Shown here: piece after piece, positions 9,672 through 30,767 of the stretch
Layout: the number at the start of each line of letters is the position of its first letter
How positions within the stretch are numbered: position 1 is the first letter of the stretch
Origin: Pterobdella sp. o SKG-2022
Taxonomy: Eukaryota; Annelida; Clitellata; Hirudinida; Piscicolidae
DNA length: 64,000 nt
Assembly: GCA_964035795.1 (NCBI GenBank)
Contig: OZ038321.1
Location: forward strand, 62,001-126,000
Direction of reading: 5' to 3'
Program-made: the position numbers and the translations under genes
The notes under the pieces: generated by a model
Seen by the model: the letters and a program-made list of their open reading frames with translations, nothing else
Database searches by the model: none
What the model was told of the DNA's origin: nothing

Positions 9672-12600
9672 GTCCCGAGTGAGGCAGGCCTACACGTGGT
9701 CGGGAGGTGTCCTCAAGAGGACCAAATCTGTCTCAGCACCCCCCGTCCTCTCTCTCTTTTCAAAAAGAGGACCTCAAATCAGGCCATATTTTTTAGGGCC
9801 TGCCCCCAACAAGACCCGGACTGGTGGAAAAGGGCTCAGCTGCTTCTCGCAGAAGATGTGGAAAGCAACCCGGGACCCGTGTAGTACTGTGCTATATGTA
9901 CACATAAAATCATCTCATATCAAACCTCCATCTAATGCAATCATACCACCCCTCACTGGATTCACCTCAAATGCTTACACATCAAACTCAAATCCTACTC
10001 ACCCTCATTCATATGTCACACACATCAAATCCCTACTCCAAAAACTATTTCCCACATACCAAATCTAACACAAAAAACCCTCCACACACATCAACAAACC
10101 AAACCAACCAACTCCCTTTTTAACAACACCAAACGACATCAACATAACGCAGCTCAACATCAACTCAATCACCAAGAAAACAACTGAACTCACCCACCTA
10201 ATATGCAAACAAAAAATACACATCATCATACTACAAGAATCCAACCTCAACAGCAAACATCCCTAACTTCTCAGCCATTAGACTAGATAGACCCTCATCC
10301 CAAAAAGGTGGAGGTCTGCTAACCTACATCAACAACAACATAACCTACTCACAAATCTCCACTCCTACAAACCTGATCACAAACAACATCGAACTCATCA
10401 CAACAAAAATACATCTCAAACACACCAATCTACACAATTCAAACGTCTACATCCCACCCAACACCAACAACATAGACAACTCAATCACCAACCTCTTCAT
10501 CCACCTCAAAAGTCTTCCCAATTCCATAATCACGGGTGACTTTAACACCCACTTACAAACATGGCACTGTCCTTTTACGGACCACAGAGGCCAACTCATA
10601 AACTCACTCATCCTCAATTCAAACCACATCATTTTTAACCAAAACACTTCCACCCGACTACCATTCAACCCAAATCAACAACCCACCTCCCCCGACGTCA
10701 CCACAGCAGACACCACAATATCAGCCAACCTCACTTGGCAAACACTTAAAGCCTTGAACTTCGACTATCTTCCCATTCTTATCACATTCAAAAAAAAATA
10801 CAAAATACCCACAACTAAACTCCTCAGAACTCTCACTAACTACAAGAAAGCCAACTGGCCCCAATTCATCTAACACATAGAACACACCCTCAGAAACACC
10901 CCTCTCCACGAAGACCCTCACACAGCTAACCACGTCATCACAAACGCCATACTCACATCAGACCGAATATACATCTTTAAAGAAATAATAAAACCCGCCC
11001 ACACCCCACTCCCCGAAAGCATCACTACCTCATATCGAAACGAAACTACACCAGAACCCTTAATAACAAAGATCCCTCACTTCCCACATTCAACCAACAC
11101 ATCACCCACCTCATTCAACAAAACAAAAAACAAAAATGGGAAGAGCACCTGAAAGCCGACTGGGACCACAAAAAAAATCTCACATCCTATGGTCCACAGT
11201 AAAGGTCCTCAACCCCAAAAAACCTACCACTCCCACCAATACAACCATCACTCACAACAACAAAACAGCCCACACAGACACACAAAAAGCCAACATACTA
11301 AATAAATATTTTAAATAAACCACAAAACACTCCTCCAACGCCACTCACAGCATAACAAATAAACTCACCAAATCATTTACATCTACCCCATTAACAATCA
11401 CCGAATCAGCTACCATCCTCGCTATAAAACAATCTAAAAATAACAACTCCTCAGGACCAGACAATATCAACATCAAACACCTAGGACCAATAGCCATCAA
11501 ACACCTAACCAACCTCTACAACATCACAATAAACACAAAAACCATACCCCAAATATTGAAAACCTCCAAAATCATTCCCATCGCCAAACCCAACAAAAAC
11601 CCTTCTCTCCCCTCCTCATACAGACCAATAGCCCTACTCTAGAAAAAATCATCTTTCTACACACCACCACTAATATAATCCTCCCAATACGGCTTCAAAG
11701 CCGCACACTCCACCACCACAGCCCTACATCAAATCAATAACACCATACTCACTGATTTCAATAAAAAAAAAACCCCCATAGAACAATCCTCACCGCCCTC
11801 GACACGACCAAAGCATTTGACACGGTCAACATCCACCAACTCATCCACAAAATACACAATACCCTCATTCCTACAACAATAATCAAATTTCTGGCTAACT
11901 ACCTAAAAGGCCGCCGACAATACACCTCATACAACAATCACACATCAAAACAAACAAACATCAAAGCAGGTGTCCCCCAAGGGGGCGTCCGGTCACCCAC
12001 TCTCTTCGACATATACCTCTCAGACATACCAATCCCAAAAATCAGCTCACTCAACCTCATCATCTACGCAGACGACATCACCATAACATCATTCCACCAC
12101 AACATCAACACAGCCACCCAGAACCTCTTACCATACCTCAATGAAATACACACATGGGCTCACAATAACAACCTAAAAATCAACCCTACCAAAACCACAT
12201 CAACTCTCATGACCCCAGACCCATCAGAATATAACAAACCCCTGAACATCCACATCAACAACATTCCCATCCTCACCACCTCCAACCCTACCATCCTTGG
12301 CTTAACTTTTGACCCCAAACTAAAATACTCCACCCACACAGGCAACACCATCACTAAAGCAAAAAAAACACTCAATCTCTTAAAACTCCTCACACCAACA
12401 CACTGGGGAAAAAGCAAAAAAGCACCCATCACCACATACAAAACATTACTCCTTTCCATCATCGAATACGCCAACACCATCTGATCACCCATCATCTCAT
12501 CCACCTCTCTCAACAAACTCCAAAAAATCTAAAACGCAGCCTTGAGAACAATCACTGGCTGCACTCTAGACACCAACACCCAACACCTCCACTCAGAGAC

Positions 12601-13197
12601 CAAAATTCTCCCACTCCAAAACCATCTCAAACTTCACGCATCACAACTCACACAAAAAGCTTCCCACCCCACTCATCACACAAGAAGCCCACCCCAGATG
12701 CAAAAAAAAATCCACGTTCAACAACAACATCAACTACACCCTAAACATACCCTCCTCCACCCAGACCACCTCTCACACACAAATAAAAAACAACATGAAA
12801 ACCATACACACAAAAATAGTACACGACTACGTATCATCCACTCACAACAAAATCTTCAGCAAGCAACCCCCACCCATTCATAAATCAGAAACCACCCTAG
12901 ACCACCACACTAGCCGCACTCTCGCCCAACTCAGATCAAACAAATCACCTTTCATCCTCTCATACCTCAACAAAAGCTCACTCTCATCTCATCCCTCACC
13001 TTCATGCCCACTCTGCCAAACACACATTCACGACACCCCTCACCTTTTCATCTGCCCCAAAATAAATACCACACTGGGTCCCTAGAGTCTGTGGACCAAC
13101 CCCGCGAGAGCGGCTGAGCTTCTCGACCACTGGACGGTCTCTATTCAGGACATGAAAAGCACCCAACAAGACTAGGGTGCTCGGGGTAAAAAAAAAA
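9672..13197 (+). mobile_element. Inactive, near full-length CR1-like non-LTR retrotransposon with 2A motif
   Basis: It is flanked by AAGTTGATAATTT: left 9659-9671, right core 13198-13208 (two A shared with the A-tail). The order is a 5' region, a 2A-like motif (9855-9878), an AP endonuclease (LNINS near 10155, LQESNL near 10230, ITGDFNTH near 10530) and a reverse transcriptase (AFDTVN near 11815, AGVPQGG near 11965, IIYADDI with YADD at 12065-12076). It ends with a Cys/His tail (CPLC then HLFICP, 13005-13060) and LWTNPARAAELLDHW. The 3' end is an A-run at about 13188. Frameshifts and stops interrupt the ORF throughout, for example TAG directly after the 2A motif and TAA near 10872. CR1/L2-like membership is my estimate from the 2A, endonuclease, RT and tail layout. 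Confidence 0.88.
9855..9878 (+). other. 2A-like ribosome-skipping motif (DVESNPGP)
   Basis: Reads LLLAEDVESNPGP in the N-terminal frame of the retrotransposon, matching the 2A consensus D(V/I)ExNPGP. It is known from viruses and from N-termini of some CR1/L2-type non-LTR elements in sea urchin, lancelet and molluscs. In this copy it is followed by one Val codon and then TAG, so it cannot act in cis here. Confidence 0.85.
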
Positions 13198-13208
13198 GTT
13201 GATAATTT

Positions 13209-15400
13209 TATGAATATATGACAAGTAATAAGTTCTAAGTGAGATCGTGAAAACGCCAGGGTGGGGATCGAATCCAGAGTGTTCGGTTTGGGATATTTGG
13301 AGAGCTCACCTGTTGTCATGTTCATATAGACTCCAATTTTGATCCTTTTAAATACTTTTTTTTACTTTTTTTTGTTTTTCTATTTTTTTTGCTTATTTTT
13401 ACAAATTGTTTTTTTTTGTCGTCATTTTATTTATTTGGCGTTTTTCAAAAATTAAATTTTAATTAAAAGCTGTCAAATAAACTTATTTTAAATTTCTCAA
13501 GTTCATGAAAACCTAATATCTCTGTTACAACTCTGCAACATCGTCGATAACCAAGACCTAAATGGCTTCTGACCTTCAACCTTGACCCACTGACCTTCAA
13601 CCCTGATCCAATGACCTCCAACCTTGACTTCTTGACTTTCTCGTAGTGCGCGACGACTAATGTAAGAACTATGACGTCGTGAACTTATGTTTCAGGTAAA
13701 ACCTCACAAAGTGGAGAGATGTGACACCAAAAGTTGGGCCCTGATAACAAAGGTTGGACCCTGGTGACAAAGGTTGGACCTACCACCATGTAACCATCTG
13801 CGAAGAAGGTGCAACGTGAAGTATGAAAATCACTCTGAGTTTTGGAGTTTCGTATGGCATCTTCACATGTTTTTAAATAGTTAGCATGAAGAACCAACGG
13901 GCAAAGAGGCTGATAGATTTCTTGCTTTTGAAAGACCAAATTCAATGAAAGGTTCAAGCAAAGTTTATTACCGCAAACAAATATTGAGAACACCCATAAA
14001 AGATACAGAATAGTTTTTGTCAGCATAAAGGCAAAAAAACACAAAAATAAAACAGAAATAAACAACAGAAAAATTACATAGCTTTAAATGTCAAACGCCC
14101 GAAGTTTCTCATGGGTTGAATGAATCTTAAATCATTAGCCCCTCCCACTACGTCATGCCAAGTGTATTATCACTCAGTCTTCTATAATTTGTATTGTATT
14201 TTGTGTGGTACTAAATCTAAAAGTTTGACGATGAATAAATAATTATGATTGGTCTTGAAAAAGACAAGTAATAATAACTAGGAAAAACATTATATAAGAG
14301 TGTAACAAATATCGAATAAGTAAATATTATATGATTTATTATGATATAACTTACATAGTTAAATATTTTATGATTTATTATGATATAATTTATATGGTTA
14401 AATATTGTATGCTTTATTATGATATAATTTATATGGTTAAATATCTATGTGAATCATAAGATCACGACATGATGGTCACCTGATGATGATGGAGAATATA
14501 TGGAAAGGCTTGGTCAGAATAATAAATTCAAATATTCTCGTGTTTTTATGATTCATAATTTTGAGGCTAAATGTTTACAATGATATTATGAACTATTATG
14601 ATCATGATATTATGAGATAATTATGATCATGATATTATGAGATAATTATGATCATGATATTATGAGATAATTATAGAAAACAGCTTATGAACGTAATAAA
14701 CAAATGATTCACCCTGTTGTCTTAAGTCTGCTCAATAAAAAATCTCATGCATTTCTGAAAAGCTATTTTCAGTCAAACCATAAAATTCTTTATTAATGCA
14801 TTAAATGCTTTATTTATACATAATTCTTTTTAGTATTTAATAGATCCAATATTGACCCATCACCTGCCGCATTAAACCTATGAACTATTTATTTTTTTTC
14901 ACTAAACTTTCTTTTAAGTCTCTAAAAACTATATGAAAAAATTCCAGAAATTCGGAATTATTTTAATAATCAGTCAGTATTGAAGCGAATTTATTCATAA
15001 TAAAACAAGAAACTTTCACTTCCTTTCAAACGAATGGAGCTTTTACAACTTATAAAAAATTACTTATACTATGGATAATTATTTATATATATTCATTTTT
15101 TACGCGTCCTCAAGCAGGCTCCTGGCACGTAGAAGGCTAATTATAAACAAATTATTTCAATAGGAGTTCAATAAATATGAATGTAATATTCACAAATTAT
15201 TGAAATAATATTCAAAAATTATTTTAATAATATTGACAAATTATTAAAAATATCATTTTCAATGAAAATGATATTTTTAAATTATGACACACTCAACAAC
15301 CCTAAAACCACAGACCGATCAATCGCCATTGTTTTTCAATGACAGTTCATTGTTACTAATATTACCTTGAAACACTATTCATTGCAGCCACCTCGCTGAT
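13209..15400. other. Long non-coding stretch with AT-rich tandem repeats
   Basis: No gene is supported. 13550-13640 has short direct repeats around TGACCTTCAACCTTGA. 14310-14455 holds about three copies of a roughly 50-bp unit containing TGATTTATTATGATATAA. 14590-14675 holds about three copies of a 25-bp unit GATAATTATGATCATGATAT plus TATGA. An open minus-strand frame at 13685-14065 has no recognisable domain. Confidence 0.5.
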
Positions 15401-15450
15401 ATATAAAAAAGGCAACCCTCCAATATTATTTTTTGACTTTCGCCCAAACT
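15395..15450 (+). promoter_or_regulatory. Possible TATA promoter and first non-coding exon
   Basis: TATATAAAAAAGG at about 15400 is followed some 25-30 bases later by a possible start region. About 45 bases on, AAACT|GTGAGT makes a good donor. It could head the Pro/Tyr-rich gene whose coding exon begins at 16972, but no exon with the missing start codon was identified in between. Confidence 0.25.
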
Positions 15451-16971
15451 GTGAGTTGTTCTTGAATTTTATCTATTTTTAATTTTTAGCTTTTTTTTTA
15501 TTTTATTATCGAAGGCATAAAATTTAGACAATGGTCAAAATGTGTTCTTTCTAGTCGTGCCGCGTCTACAATATTATACGATGTTGAAGATCATACCACG
15601 ATTATAAATTATAATTTAAAATTATTAACAATTATTCAAGTTGAAACAACCAAGTCATACTGTTCTTTCAGCCATCTTTGTTTCGATATCTGTGTTGCCA
15701 TGACATCTATTGGGACACTTATTTGGTGTCTTGTTTATTGGTTGTGTTGTTTTTATTTTTTTAAATTCAGTTGTATTGTTGTCTTTGGTATTTGTTACCA
15801 AAGATTTTAAATATTTTAACAAAAGATTCTAATTTACTGAAACTGAAAAGTTGAAATATATTTTATGGATTATTTTTTTGAATAAAAAGATAAATCTGAA
15901 AGATTAGGTACATTCTGTGAAAGTAAACAACGATAAAAAGCATTTTCTCAGGCGGCTGACGTGCTGTCAAATTGTTTCAACCTGATTATTATTATGATTA
16001 TCTCATGTCTGCCACGCCATGAAAACATAATAGTTAGGCCTTAAAGGATTGCTGTATTGAAAAATGCATTGTTACATAGTTAAGCTTATAATCACAATTG
16101 TTCGCCTGCGGGAGGCGTATTTTCATGATTGTAGAGGTGAGTGAGGTGGTTTGATTGTTTGCTTTGGCTTGTCAGTTCGAACCTTGTGTTTGATAAGGAA
16201 ATATTTGCTCAAAAAGAAATTCTATAATACTAACCAAGATAAATATTTTAGAAAACAGAACTTTTGAATAAAATAATAATATTGTGAAACAAGAATTTCT
16301 GAATGAAATATTGTGATAAGAGTGACCAAAATATTTTGTCGCGGAAAAAGTTCTAGAATTTTCGAGAAGGACACTAATTGATGCTTTGATGGGTAACTCT
16401 GATTAATTCTCAGCTATCAATTTGAAACATGATCTTCCAAAATATACCTCAAGAAAGGTCTTTAAATTTTTTCCGATCTAGAGACTTCACCCTGCGATGT
16501 TTTCATTCATTTTCAAACCATAATCATCACGAGATTATTTTTGACTTTCGAGGATTTAGTCGCAGTAAGCTGCAGAGTTGAAGATCGTCAATAATCCCAT
16601 CATACTTCATTAAAATCCTTTTTTATTCTTATCTTCTTGTTACGCTTTTTTGTTATTATTCTTATTATCACCCTCATCGCTAAATTGGCAATTTTTTCAT
16701 TTATAGATATTTCCGAAGTGTCACTTTATATTAATAATAATTCCAAAAACGGTTATCTGATGTTTAATTTGAAATTATATTGATGAACTCATTAAATATT
16801 CATCAATTTATGCCACAATTTGTCGATTTCACTGTCAAAGTTTCAGATTAAGACTTCATTTTTAACTTGATAACATTTTCTCCATCACCACCACCCTTAC
16901 CACCATCACCACTGCTTTACCTCCATCACCATCACCACTCCCTTTACCTCCATCACCACTCACCCCCACAG

Positions 16972-19377
<2,406 letters not shown>

Positions 19378-21170
19378 AGTAATATCCATCAAATAGCTTT
19401 ATAGGAAAGATGGTGGAATATAAATAAAAATGACATCAATAATAAAAATAATAATAAAATTAATAATATCAAAACTAGTGATAATATAGTTTAAGAGTTC
19501 GTGCTATATAAACTATCAATTGTTTTTGAGGTTTTATAAGTTAAAGTTATAGGTTGTGTTGGTGGTCTTCAAATTGGGGGGTTAACGCCGTTTGAACTTC
19601 GACGGTTTAACTTAATATACCTTGTAGAACTTTATTCTTTTGGGATGATTATTATGAAGTGCTTGATATTCCTTTACATTTTAGTTGTTTATAAGCTTTG
19701 TATGCTGCAGTTCTGCTTAAACTTTTAACATTGTTTGTTTCCTACTTGAGAATAAGAAAACTTTAAAAACATTTATTTACAATGCAGTTCAAAATTAAAA
19801 GAAATTTTTTTGAAAACTTTGTTGTTTGAAAGTTTGAAATTTTATCTCAACACCTCATATTGCTTGTTTTAACTATATCTTCGCTCATTTGTCAACTAAT
19901 CAGATGGTGTCTTTGACGCCAAATGTTCATAAATTCAAGTTTTGTTATTCCACCTTGCCAAATTCATCACCTTTCATTCTAACGTTAGCTTACTTGGAAT
20001 AAATTTTTTTTGAAGGCTTACTTTCTTTTTATATTCATTCGTTTTTCAATCAGATTTTGAGAATTTCCTCGTTTTGAAGTCAAAATCGAGAAATCTTTGT
20101 AAGTTTATGAGCCAAGTTGGTAGTCTGTGATGTAATCGAACCTGTAGCTTCAGTGATACTCTCTCTCCCATCCATTTGAACCACCTCTTCAGAAAGAAAC
20201 TTGCTTTTTCAAAGTCCGTTCATGGATTTCGGGTCCCAATCTGTATTGGGTTGGTTTTGAAGTTGAGAAGTATAAACATATGATGAATGAAGCAAAAAAA
20301 CAGCAATAGTGGAATTAAAAGTGAAATATTGGTTTTTCGTTTGAGCTGAAATTAATTCTGAAAAACTAAGTGGTAGAGGTTGACTATTGCGTATGTTTTA
20401 CGGCAGACGAGTAAGAAAGGCAGGAGATTATAGGAACGGGTAAATGCTGATAAAAAAATATATTTGATATATTAGTCTATCACTAATTTTAAAAAGATCA
20501 TTTTGAAAAAAAAACATTTTTTGAGTGTATTTTTCAAAATTTCAGATTTTTATTGAAATTCTTAGTTGCATTCGCTCCTCTTCTGAATAATTTTTTTTTT
20601 AAATTCATTTTTTTGTTTCAAAATACCTTACATTCACTGCTTTAAATAAATTACTGAAATTTTCGAGATTTTGGTTTAAAAGCATGTGATTAGTAAAGAA
20701 GTTCCAAGTTGCGAAGCATTGCTTTAAGGTTAGCCAATCATATGCTATGTTAGGATTTTTTTAGAATTTATTATTTATTTTTAGACTTAAAATTATGCAC
20801 AATGAATATTTTTTCATTTAAAATCTTTTTAAAAAACCCCAGATGTGCATTTTCAACGCTGATAAGTCAATCCAAATGAATGCAAATCAATTTTCATGTA
20901 TCATAATGTTTAAATATTCATGGATTGTACAAAAAGCTTTTTTAGTTGATAAATGTTAGTTTTTATTATAAAACTTCTGAAAATGATTATTTCAGTACTT
21001 TTCAAAATTTTTGAAATTCTATGATTGGTTCAGAAACTAAAGGCTCGCTATTCTATACTCTTGCCTGATCGCAAAGTGCCTGTGGTGATTAGTATGAACA
21101 AATTTGAATCGATTTGCTTTTAGATTCTCTTAAAACTGCTAGACGTAAAAATTTCAAAATTAGAATTGAA
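19378..21170. other. Intergenic, between the Pro/Tyr-rich gene and APMAP
   Basis: Contains the putative poly-A signal at 19423 and otherwise AT-rich unique sequence. No exon could be supported. Confidence 0.5.
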
Positions 21171-23833
21171 ATGGATCAAGCAAGAAAAAGAGTTTTGAAC
21201 AAAAATAATGAAAATATTTTACCTTCAAAAACTCAAGAAAGTGCAACTCAAAAACCGGCTCATCGCATAATTTCTCCCAAAAATGAATACAAAACTTCTA
21301 TAAAGTCAGCCATTTTCTTCTTCATAAAATTTTCTACTGAATCATGATTCAGACATTTTAAAATTGTTTTCAAATGTTCAGATTCGTTCAAAATACTTGC
21401 ATATCTTCTATATCTCTCACAAATTTATCTTCCCTTAATTGAAAACCCATAAAAGCCATTTCAAACACAGGTATCTGATAATATTACTGAGCTTGCTTTT
21501 TGTAATCATCTTCATCATCGCCTTCGCCTGCTTTCTTGCCTTACCTACTCCTAATTATCCTGTCACCTACAGGTGCTTACTTGTAATCAAAATACTAATA
21601 ATCATCATCAAAATGAAAATGATGGCAATTTATAAATGTAAATAGTAATGGCCACTTCAAACACTTATTTAAAAAAATGATGCCAGATGTATTTAGTTGA
21701 AGTATGAATAGTGATAACAATAAAAATAACTTCAAAAATATTAATTATGATTTTTTGAATAATAAAAATAACGCAAAAATAACTTTAATAATATAAATAA
21801 TTAAATTAAAACAACAATTTTTATGATATCAGCCTGCCAGATCGTCCACACCTCAACACTGCCATCGACATCTCATCACTCAAGACACACAAGATACTTG
21901 AGGGCAAAATTCAGGGACCAGAATATCTCTGCCTCAGAAATGGTTCTTTGCCTTTGATTATTTGTATCCACACACAAAAACTAGCAGACACACACGCAAA
22001 CTCGCATACACACAATAACCAGCACACACGCACACAAACTTACATACACACATAGCCACACCCTTTCTTTTACAACTCCTCCCACTAACACAGGCAAGCT
22101 ATACACAGGAACGATGGATGGTCGGGTGTTGGAGGTGGATGTGGAGTCAAGTGAGGTTAGGGAAGTTGTTGTCATCGGACAAGGAGGAGAACACTGTGGT
22201 CTGTACTTTGTTTTTATTTTTATTGTTATCTTTATTATTCTTTATATTTCATCTTGACTAAAACTTTACCTCCCTTGAACTTCATTGAACAATTGGAATC
22301 CTTACGAGGTTGACTTTTGGATTATCATGAAAATGAATTTCCACCCATCATAGGCACCTACGAGGGAGAACCGATGTGTGGTCGACCTCTTGGGTTAGAG
22401 TTTGATGCTGATGGACTATTGTGGGTAGTCGATGCTTACCTGGGTGTTTTCAGAGTTGATGTCAAGACTGGTGAGTGGTTGGTGGATTATGATATTGAGG
22501 AAAATAGACTATGAGGCAAATGAACTCTTGCACTACATCATTTCCTCCTCAACCACCACCTCCTCCTCCTCCTCCTCCTCCTCCTCCTCCTCCTCCTCCT
22601 CCTCCTCCTCCTCCTCCTCCTCCTTCTCCTCCTCTTTCTCCTCCTCTTTCTCCTCCTCCTCTTACTCCTCCTCCTCCACTACATGACAGGCTTAGTGAAC
22701 ACTGTAGTTTCAACAGCAAGCAATCCTGAGATGAAGTTCCTCAATGACCTTGAGATAACAGACAATGGTGAGGTGTACTTTACATCATCATCATCTATAT
22801 TCCATAGAAGAGATTTCATTCAAGATGTCCTAATGGGGGCTTCTAATGGAAGGTGGGTGGTGTGGATGGATGGATGAATGGTGTGGTGTTGGTTGTGAGT
22901 TGTGGGGTTGAGGGATGGAATGTAGAGTGGTAGAATGGTGTGTAATGAGGGGCTGGTACAATAGGATGAGTAAAAGTGTGGTGAAGTGAAGGACAGTTTT
23001 AGAGTAATGAGATATGAATAATGGTAGTTGGTGCAGTGGCACAGGTACATAGACCACAAACCCAACAGACTGCTCAAGTACGACCCCGTATTGAACAAAG
23101 TAGTGACTGAAGCATCAAACCTTGCCTTTCCGAATGGCCTCCTTCTCTCCCAGTTCCAGGACTACCTTCTCGTGGCTGAAACCACTCGAGCCAAGATCAC
23201 CAAGTACAACATCAAAGGAATAAATGCTGGCTCGACCGAAGTGTGGGTAGAAAACCTTCCCTGTCTGCCTGACAATCTCCAATGGTCTGATCGAAGTACC
23301 GTGTTGGTGGCATGCAGTAGTCCCAGGTATGTGGGTTATGGATTGTCCCTCATTGACCTCTTCGGGGGACTCGTGTGGGTCAGGAGACTGCTGCAAGAGG
23401 TCTGTTTGTGGTTGCACCTGTGCCACATCTTGTTTATATCATAACACCATTCTTATGAAAATAACTATATTGGTCATTTAAGTTTCATTTCAATTTGTTC
23501 TACTCCATTTCTATTCGAACACACTACATCACCCTACCCACCACACCACATCCTACTCCACCAAACTACGCATCTTACCACACTTCACCACATGCCACCA
23601 CACCACACCTCACACCAACCACACAGCTTCCTTCCACCCTTCTTTCCTCTCTCCACAAACCAACCTCCATCATCCTCGAGTTGACACCAGACCATGGTGA
23701 CGTCATCAAGGTTATAAAAGACCAAGCTGGCGTTCTTCTGAGGCACTCTTCTCACGTGGTTGAGGATGGCGATAATAGGAGGATGTATGTGGGGTCGTAC
23801 AAAAGTGATTACATTGGGGTGGTGGAGATGTGA
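21171..23833 (+). CDS. APMAP: Adipocyte plasma membrane-associated protein (strictosidine-synthase-like), complete
   Basis: APMAP is a single-pass membrane protein with a six-bladed beta-propeller of the strictosidine synthase/paraoxonase-like fold; its natural substrate is uncertain. Exons: 21171-21304, 21471-21572, 21833-21942, 22094-22198, 22354-22470, 22690-22852, 23045-23399, 23627-23833. All phases agree, giving about 430 residues (human 416). The order is a basic cytosolic N-terminus, then a transmembrane anchor (YLIILLSLLFVIIFIIAFA, exon 2). IQGPEYLCL follows in exon 3, YTGTMDGRV in exon 4, and CGRPLGLEF with VVDAYLGVF in exon 5. Exon 6 has KFLNDLEITDNGEVYFTSSS, exon 7 has FPNGLLLSQ, LLVAETTRAK and LPDNLQWS, and exon 8 has YVGSYKSDYIGVVEM before the stop. 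ATG 21171 is the first in the frame. Exon 7 could instead end at a weaker-fitting donor at 23326, but the longer form aligns colinearly with the family. Confidence 0.92.
22551..22680. repeat. TCC microsatellite in APMAP intron 5
   Basis: (TCC)n with TTC interruptions, ending about ten bases before the exon 6 acceptor at 22689. On the transcript it forms an unusually long pyrimidine tract. Confidence 0.9.
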
Positions 23834-25672
23834 GTGTGTGTGTGTGTGTGTGTGTGGTCGTTTGTATGTTTGTGTAGTTTTTATATAATTATTTCATCAT
23901 CAATAAGTTGAACATTCAGTTTTCCTTGATTATTGTTATTATGATATTTTTTTATCATGGTTCGTTCATCTTGATGACATCATGAGTGCCACGTGTGCTT
24001 GATTATTCAGGCGTATTTTTTTTCATTCTTTTATTATTATTATAATTATTATTTATAGACTTAATCGCATCCTCAGTAAGATGCATTCCTTGGACTCCAT
24101 CACTAATTGTTTGGAGGAAGTGTTTTGTTTTTTATTCATTTCTATTGTTATTATTTTTTGTTTTCTCATTATTATTTTTGATTTCGTGTGATGCTGGTTT
24201 TTCTTCTTATTGATCTGTTAACATGCTCCCTTGCAACACTGTTTCTTTCTATTATTATTATTTTTTTTTTATTATTATTCCAAATGTTTTATTAAAGGCA
24301 CTGTAAGTATTATGTATTTATTAAATTTGATGATTCCAAATATTTTTGCATTGTTTCCATTCATTTTTAATTTTGTGTATTTATAATTCTGTGTGTTAAT
24401 ATTTATTATATATGACGTGTATTTATCTTTTATTATTTATTCACTAGTATTAAAAGTGCATTCGATTTTCTCATTCACTTATCCAAAAGCATGGTTTGAT
24501 GACGTCAGGGAGGTAGAATCCGATGTGAGCATAAGTGACATGGGAACGAAGGTTGATCTTTATGTGGGAACTCACTACCATTAACAATATGACAACGTTT
24601 ATAACAGTGTTGATATCACATAAGAATATACTATTTGTTAATATAAATTATAATGAATAAGCATAAAATTGATGATATAATAAGGATATAATGATATTGG
24701 AATCTTTATGGCGGCCATCTTATGGAGTGGTTGTTATATTGCATGCTTATTTAAGACTTTCAAATTTTACTTATTTTCCTCTTTCCAATTTTTTATTCAA
24801 TATACATTATAAACTTGATTTGTTTTCAAACCGACCAATCAAATCGAGTTATGAGTTAGTTTGGCCAATCAGTCTTCAGCATTTTGAATATCAGCTGTAA
24901 TAAGACGCAATCGAAAACCAATAAAAATGATTGCATTTTGAAATTTATTGAAAAGCAGCATAAAAATTGCACGACCAGATGGTGATTAAAAAGAAGAATG
25001 ACAAAATAATGGCATGCAATCAAAGGTTTACAAAATGTGAGGTGTAAAAGTGATTTGGTGTGGGAGTATCATCAAGATTAATTAAAAAACAATTTGGAAA
25101 ATATTTATCGAACCATCATCAAAACGTAAACAAGCATAAAGTTAAAATAAAATCAATATTTAAGTCGTAATGATTACAGTAAATGAATATGTAACTCGTA
25201 ATGATTATAGTAAACAAGGGAAAAATTACAAAGGAAGATGGAACGTGAAGAAGGAATGCAAATGTTTGTGAATGGTTCATGTGGTATTTAAAACATTCTC
25301 AAGCAAAATAAAATAATAAAAACAACAACAACAATAATAAAGACTGAAGCAGCATCGACAACAAAGCAGTCGGTGTATTAGTCTAGCAGGTTTTGTTGTC
25401 ATTTATGTTATTATTTTTATTGATGTTTAAAACATGGGAATAATAAAACTTATTATTGTTATTATTATTATTCATAATTACTTTATTATTATTATTACGA
25501 TAATCCTTATCATGAACATCGAAGACAAGCTGAGGCGACTAAAGCAACAAAAAGAGCCTTTATCAACGATTTACCCCTTACAGCACTGTGGTGATCATTA
25601 TCATCACCCCCAGCATCATCATTATCATCATCCTCATCACCACCCCCATCCTCTTCCTCCTTCTCTTCTTCT
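23834..25672. other. Intergenic between APMAP (+) and CORO2 (-) ends
   Basis: Begins with a (TG)n run. Two exon-like segments, 24059-24119 (LNRILSKMHSLDSITN...) and about 24480-24584 (AWFDDVREVESDVSISDMG... to a stop), have splice-like borders but their phases do not agree and no start was found. I leave them unassigned. Confidence 0.4.
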
Positions 25673-30364
<4,692 letters not shown>

Positions 30365-30767
30365 TGTAGTGAGCAGTTCAGAAATAAAAATTTATCGAAA
30401 TATTTGAAATTAATGATTTAAAATTTCGAGTATGAAACGTCTGTAAAACTTGAATAAATTATAATTGAAAAGTACAAATTTAAAAGTTGACTCGATAACA
30501 TAAATCTGTATAAAATAGATTTATCGCGAGGGAGTAAGGAAACGAAGGTTAATTTTTTGCTGTCTTCTGATTAGCTGCTAAAATTTTGATTTTTTTTGCA
30601 AATTTTGAAGAAAAACAATTATTAAAGATTAATTTTTTGTTGTGGTTTGATTGGTAACTTCAAATCAAAATTTTTTTTGCAAATTTTGAAAAAAATAATC
30701 ATTAGTTTCAATTAAATATTTTTTTTGGATTTATACAAATTTTGGAAATTTTCAAACTTTTCAAGCC

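Noticed and set aside
13210..13325. tRNA-like B box (GGATTCGATCCCC on the minus strand), possible tRNA-derived SINE
   Set aside because: No matching A box, acceptor stem or cloverleaf could be found, so it is too weak to list as a tRNA or SINE.
13685..14065. 126-codon minus-strand ORF beginning with a hydrophobic stretch
   Set aside because: Could look like a signal-anchor protein, but there is no family motif and no partner exon, and the direct repeats at 13740-13780 explain part of it.
24059..24584. Two exon-like segments downstream of APMAP
   Set aside because: Borders look splice-like, but the phases do not join (0 against a need for 1) and there is no start; APMAP already ends properly at 23833.
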